Below, piece by piece: positions 58,800-64,000 of a stretch of DNA of 64,000 nt. The DNA comes from Vanilla planifolia (lineage: Eukaryota; Streptophyta; Magnoliopsida; Asparagales; Orchidaceae): contig JAIUJO010000189.1 of the NCBI GenBank assembly GCA_023846275.1, positions 595,771 to 659,770 on the forward strand. The letters are read 5' to 3'. Within the stretch, counting starts at the first letter, position 1; the number at the start of each line of letters is the position of its first letter. The position numbers and the translations under genes are program-made. The notes under the pieces are model-generated. The model had not been told where the DNA came from. It did not search any database and saw nothing but the letters and a program-made list of their open reading frames with translations.

Positions 58800-61700
58800 G
58801 ATATACTTTTTTTGCTTATCCCCTTTTACCATGGTACTCCAGGGGAGGAGGGCACCTTGATCTGCGTCGTAAGCTGTTGCATAGCAAAGAGAAGATCTTG
58901 AAAGGTGTTTAAGGGTATGAAATTATAGCAAAAGAAATATTGGTTATGTATTTAATATGGATTTGGTAGAGCAGTTGTTCTTAAAAGCCTCTATAAGGTG
59001 GGCAAGAGATTATAGAGCTGGTTCTGATTGATTCTTAAGGAGAGCAATAGTAGTTAATAATCTAAAAGCCAGTAGGAGTCCATTGATGCTATGTTTTTTT
59101 GTATAATGTAGTACTAATTCTAAATATGTTCTGTAATTTTATAAAACATTTTTTGTATTATGAGTATTATTTTAAATATAATAGATATTTCATGCGGTTT
59201 GATCTTAAAAAAATGAAACTTTGTAAGAAGGGTGATGAAAATTTTACATTAATAATTAGAAAGTAGGAACACAGCTAATATTTATATTGACATTTTATGG
59301 AACATAGATCTAAAATGGTTGTTTGTTAGTCTCATTTTGTTTGGATTATCTATGATGAGATTAACTTCACAAAAAAAATCTTATCGATAGAATCATTGAA
59401 TTCATTTGATGTTTTCTACTAAAGTCATATATAAAATATATAATAATCAAAGTTTTGTCACCATATAAGTTTGCATCATGCTTCTTTTATGCATTGGCTT
59501 TTTGCATGAGAACAGTTTGTTAAAGTGTGTGGGTAAAGACTCAAGAAGAGAGAACCAACCAAATTATTATTGCACGGGCTAAAAGAGTATGACTACAAGG
59601 ATGATGTACTTGGTTAACTTCAATAGAAAAATATGATTGTTGAATTTAAAGATTTTCAATTCAATTCCTAAGATCATCAAAAATTATGGAGCATTGTTTG
59701 CAATACCAACTACACTACACATGATTAAATTATTGTTAATAATAAAATACTATACTTTAATAAAAAAAATTTAGACTAAGTTAAATCTCAAATTAAATAA
59801 TTTTTTTTTAATCTTAATGTAAACTATATTCTTTGAAGTCATCTAGTTCATGAAGATTAAATATAAATATAAATATCATAATACAACAAAATTCGTATCC
59901 TCCAATGGCTTCATGATAGTATTTTTTTTCTTTATTATTTTGTAAAATTAAGATTTGAACTAAATTTAACTTGAATTTTCTAAACCAACATCAAATCAAA
60001 ATATTTGATAGTTGGGTTATATCTATGACTATTATATGTAAAATTAACAATATTAAATCAACTAAATAATTGCCTTGAAGTTCACCAACATTCACCCACT
60101 GAGTTATCTTGAGATCATATAACAAGGAAAAAGAAATAAAAATAATCGAAAAAGAAGAGAACTCACTCGAAGATAGCTTATCTGAGAAGACATCATGGCT
60201 TAAGGACAAAACTTTACTAACTTAAGTGGTTTGATTTGTGAAAGAGATGGTTTAAAGGGGTTAGAGAAAATAAGAAAGATAAGGGAATGGATCAAGTTAA
60301 CACTCAACAATCTTATTCAAACAATTTCTATAAAATAACTATATTTGGAGATAGTCATCCATATGATTCGCATGTTACTCCTACAAAATATGTCTTCAAT
60401 TTGCATATCCTTTCCCCAATATATGCCCATAAAGTTAGTTTCTTGTTTTTCTTATCATGAACAATGATCCAGCTATATTATTGCTCTACGATTGTAAAAA
60501 TCTAAGAACTTTAGTATATTCTACAATAACGTTTAATTTTCATTCAATTCTTACCAAAATATTATCAAACAAGTCCCTGTTGCTACTTCTTTATTGAAAT
60601 GAAAACTCTCAAAAGATTAGTTTTGTTTTTGACAATTATTTCTTGAAGTTACTTTATCCTTTTTAGCCTCAAAATATCAAATAACATTTTATAATTCATT
60701 TTTATTATCACATAAAATGCATTTAACAAAAAAACTTTTTAAAAAAAATAATTTTCAAAGGCTCCTCTTTATTTGTGAAAATCATTATCAAATAAAAACT
60801 ATTTGAATAATTCATTATCAAGAGCACTCAAACCTTAATGTAATTTTAAACTAATCTATTGACATTAATCGGCTAAACCCCCCTTTAATCCCTAACACCA
60901 TATGCATTTATGTTAAGGGTTGCATCTTGCTCATGCCATTTTCCTTACTTTTTCTTTCATTGTGCATTGTCTTCTTCATAATAATGGGGATGTAAAGCAA
61001 TGCAACAATTCTTCTCTTAGACTTTTACAAAGTGAGAGCAATCATGATGGATAACAACATGATTGACTATGAGGGAAGAATGCTATAAACCATTTCCACA
61101 ATAGATTTATTTCTTAGATTTACTTGCTTTGCGTTTTCCAAATTGCAATCAATGTTGACTTGATTATCATGCTCTTTTGTCCACTACATTTTGTTACTTG
61201 TTTACCTTTGTTCTTACATTTTATCAATTGGAGATTGCTATTGTTGTTGTAAGAATGCTACAATACTAATTTGAGAGTGTTTTGAAAGAGTTTGGAGGAC
61301 ATTTTGCTTTACACACATTGGTTTGGAGGACATTTTACTTGTTGATTTGAAGGGTTGATTATTGGGGTTTAATGATCTTAATCTACAAACATCTATTATA
61401 GAGATTTAGAACTTTTTGGAGTACACATACATTAATATTTTTTGCCTTCTATAGCATAACAATTATATGTTCAAAAGTTTAGAGACATTCCTTCGTGCAA
61501 TATTGTATGTGAAACTTTTGTTAACATTATATTAATTTGTATTGTAGTATTTTGATTGTTGATATACTACGTGCTTATTTTGTATCTATTGCCTAATACT
61601 TATATAACACTAGCAATAACGATTCCATGAGGTTTTATTTACCTTCGAGTAATTTTTTTTCTTAAATACTAATCAAGATAAAAAATGAAGCTTTATGAGA

Positions 61701-62860
61701 CATAAAAATTGTACGAGCTTAGCTACTTATACATCATTATCCATACATTGCATTAACGTTTTTGTGATATAAACTATTTAAAATCATAGTTTTGCATATG
61801 ACGGTTTATTATTCGTTATATAATATGATTAACATGATTTTCTAACAAATTGTGTGTGTCTATTATCTAACTTTCCAACAATACATTTGTGTATAATACA
61901 TTCATTGATGTTTAATATAACTTTCTTATGGTCATTTATTTGTTAGAGTTTATTATAATTGTAAACATGTATTATATTTATGTAGTTCATAATTAAAGAA
62001 AAATATATTATGCAAGGTATCAATATTAGCTTTTTAGCTATAATTTTGCACTTCTTATTTTTTATAGAAATATCATTTATATTTTTTTTTCTGAACCTTT
62101 TCAAACCTGACTTAGTTCTCCTTCTATTTTTTTCTCAAACCTAGCCTTGTCATCACTTTACTTCATCCTTATACCCTAAGGCTATTATCATTGTCACTAC
62201 TTTCAACAATCCAAGCTAATTCCCACCCAAACAAATCTTATTATCTCTACTAATTTTAAGAACATTATTTTTTATCTTCTAAGCTCATCCCAAAACTTCT
62301 ATAGCTATTATATATTCTCTTATTATGTACACTTATTGATCAAATGCCAGACAATGAATGTTATTTTGAGTGTTATCTTTCTCCTTCTTATATACACGAA
62401 GATCTTATTAAAGATGTTCTTTCTTTTTTTCTAATGATATATTAAAACTTATGAGCTGTCTATACCTAAAAGAGCTATATTCTTTTGCTTATCTTGAGCT
62501 TACACATGTTATTCTTATAGATGAGATAATTATATTTTATTGAACCAATGTCTCGTTCATTTTATAAATGTATCTATATTATTAATATGTTTGACAACCT
62601 TTTTTTAATTTAAGTCTTACAAATGATGTGTTTTTGTAATACAAGAAATTGATATAATCAAAATTTAGTTAGAGTAAGTAAAATTGCATAAAAATCCTAT
62701 TTTATTATAATTTTGGATCAACATTGGGCTAATATACTAAATTAATTTATAAGTTTAGTTATGCGTTAGGACTAGTCCAAGATTTTAATTCTTCATAATT
62801 TATGTTATTAAAAAAAATACCACTATAAAGCCTTAGAGCAAGGTTTGAGACAAAGTTTGG
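58800..62860. other. AT-rich spacer, no gene recognised
   Basis: About 4 kb without supportable coding sequence, apart from the faint trace near 59.57 kb. No LTR or terminal repeat of the downstream copia relic was identified here. Confidence 0.45.
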
Positions 62861-64000
62861 AGTAAAATGGGTGTACAAGACAAAGTTTGGAGCTGATGGG
62901 AGTGTTCAAAAACATAAAGCCATGTTAGTTGCAAAGGGTTATTCTAAAAAATATCGAGCTGATTATGAAGAAACATTTTCACTCATTGCAAGGTTTGAGA
63001 CCATCTGGTTACTGTTAGCTTTAGTAGCTCAATTAAAGCAACAAGTATACCGATTAGATGTCAAATCCACATTCCTTAATGGTGATTTAATGGAGGAAGT
63101 GTATGGTTAACAACTTAAAGGCTTCAAGGCTGAAGGAAAAGTAGATTGGGTATACAAATTGAATAAAGCCCTGTATGGCCTAAAATAGGCTCCAAGGGCT
63201 TGGTATAGCAAAATTGATTCTCATTTTCTGAAATCTAGATTTGAAAGAAGCAAAAATAAGAAGAATTTATATGTGAAAAGATAGGGATCAGATGTACTAC
63301 TAGTGGTGTGCTTGTATCTAGATGACATTATATACATGGGGACTATTCAGGAGCTAATTCTACAGTTCAGACAGTACATGTTATAGTAGTTTTAACTTAC
63401 TGATCTTGGCAAGATGCATTACTTTCTTTGGCTCAAAGTAGAACAAGAGGGAGGGAACATATTCATCTCACAAAGAAAGTATGCAAGAGATCTCTTGAAG
63501 AAATTTGGGTTAAATGGTTGTAATTCTGTTCCAACACCAATGAACCCAAATGAAAAATTGATGGCAGACGATGGGACTGAAGCAGCAGATCCTACTCGGT
63601 TTAGAAGCCTAATTGGAGGTTTGATGTATCTAATGCACACTAGACTTGAAATTGCATATCCAGTTGTAGTTCCAAGATTTAAGAAAAATCCAACAAAACA
63701 ACACTTTGGTGTAGCAAAGTGAATCCTTCCATACATTACTGGTACTTATACCCATGGACTTTTGTTTACAACATCAGATTCACCATCTTTGGTAGGATAC
63801 AGTGATAGTGATTGGGTTGGGTGTGTTGAAGATTGAAGAAGCAAATCTGGGCATACATTTATCTTTGGCAACAATGCAATCTATTGGAGTTCAAAGAAAC
63901 AGACCACTATTGCATTATCAACATCAGAAGCAGAATATAATGCAGTATGCATAGCAGCATGTTAGGGATTCTAGTTAAGGCCTTTACTAGCCGAAACAAA
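62861..64000 (+). mobile_element. Ty1-copia reverse transcriptase/RNase H relic (runs off window)
   Basis: One frame is maintained from about 62861 to the window end and matches copia pol. In order: WVYKTKFGADGSVQKHKA, LVAKGYSKKYRADYEETFS, VYRLDVKSTFLNGDLMEEVY, YLDDI (the catalytic YVDD-type box), TDLGKMHYFLWLKVE, IFISQRKYARDLLKKF, RSLIGGLMYL, LVGYSDSDWVGC (RNase H start), and KKQTTIALSTSEAEY. The frame is broken by stops at 63108, 63186, 63282, 63384, 63387, 63393, 63720, 63834, 63963 and 63972, but I see no frameshift. Integrase and gag are not seen upstream within the window, so the element is 5'-truncated or its 5' part is too worn. Confidence 0.95.

Noticed and set aside
63419-63736. 105-codon minus-strand frame near the window end
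   Set aside because: It is the antisense shadow of the copia reverse transcriptase frame.
1-64000. Search for CRISPR arrays, bacterial-type operons or riboswitches
   Set aside because: Composition, introns and element types are those of a plant nuclear genome; the tandem repeats seen lack the alternating repeat-spacer pattern of CRISPR.

Overview
The window reads as gene-poor, AT-rich nuclear DNA of a flowering plant. The evidence is spliceosomal introns with GT/AG borders, relics of plant-type Ty1-copia and Ty3-gypsy retrotransposons, and decayed copies of plant gene families (a kinesin-14 of the ATK type, augmin subunit 5, and a type II ribosomal protein S15a). I cannot name the species. 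I found no convincing intact protein-coding gene and no RNA gene.

Layout. 0-5 kb: degenerate sequence with a Ty3-gypsy reverse transcriptase and integrase relic (3.3-4.3 kb). 5.8-7.1 kb: kinesin-14 motor-domain pseudogene with introns, lacking both ends. 7.3-14.1 kb: AT-rich DNA with three isolated coding-like segments on the minus strand, one of them a clean 39-codon internal exon with both splice sites. 15.5-28.5 kb: a long, intron-bearing pseudogene of AUGMIN SUBUNIT 5 (HAUS5-like) whose fifth intron appears to hold a diverged LTR element (about 23.7-27.4 kb). 29.6-30.0 kb: a small, probably frameshifted gene for a single-pass membrane protein. 32.7-44.8 kb: two diverged direct copies of a repeat of about 2.6 kb, each ending in a degenerate array of about 50-bp units, with a copia-type LTR fragment and a 467-bp tandem duplication between them. 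48.6-54.5 kb: a large imperfect inverted repeat (arms about 1.9 kb) built on two opposed copia-type LTRs. A 0.58-kb direct repeat overlaps and follows it (51.9 and 56.0 kb). 55.6 kb: terminal exon relic of a type II rpS15a. 58.0-58.7 kb: coding-like exons of an unrecognised gene. 62.9-64.0 kb: a copia reverse transcriptase/RNase H relic that runs off the window.

The recognisable genes do not form a working pathway. Two of them, kinesin-14 and augmin subunit 5, belong to families that act on spindle microtubules, but both are broken here, and their proximity may be chance. The main story is decay. Non-processed gene copies carry nonsense changes, many readable as C-to-T or G-to-A changes at former CAG, CGA and TGG codons. 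They sit among old, nested and rearranged transposable elements.
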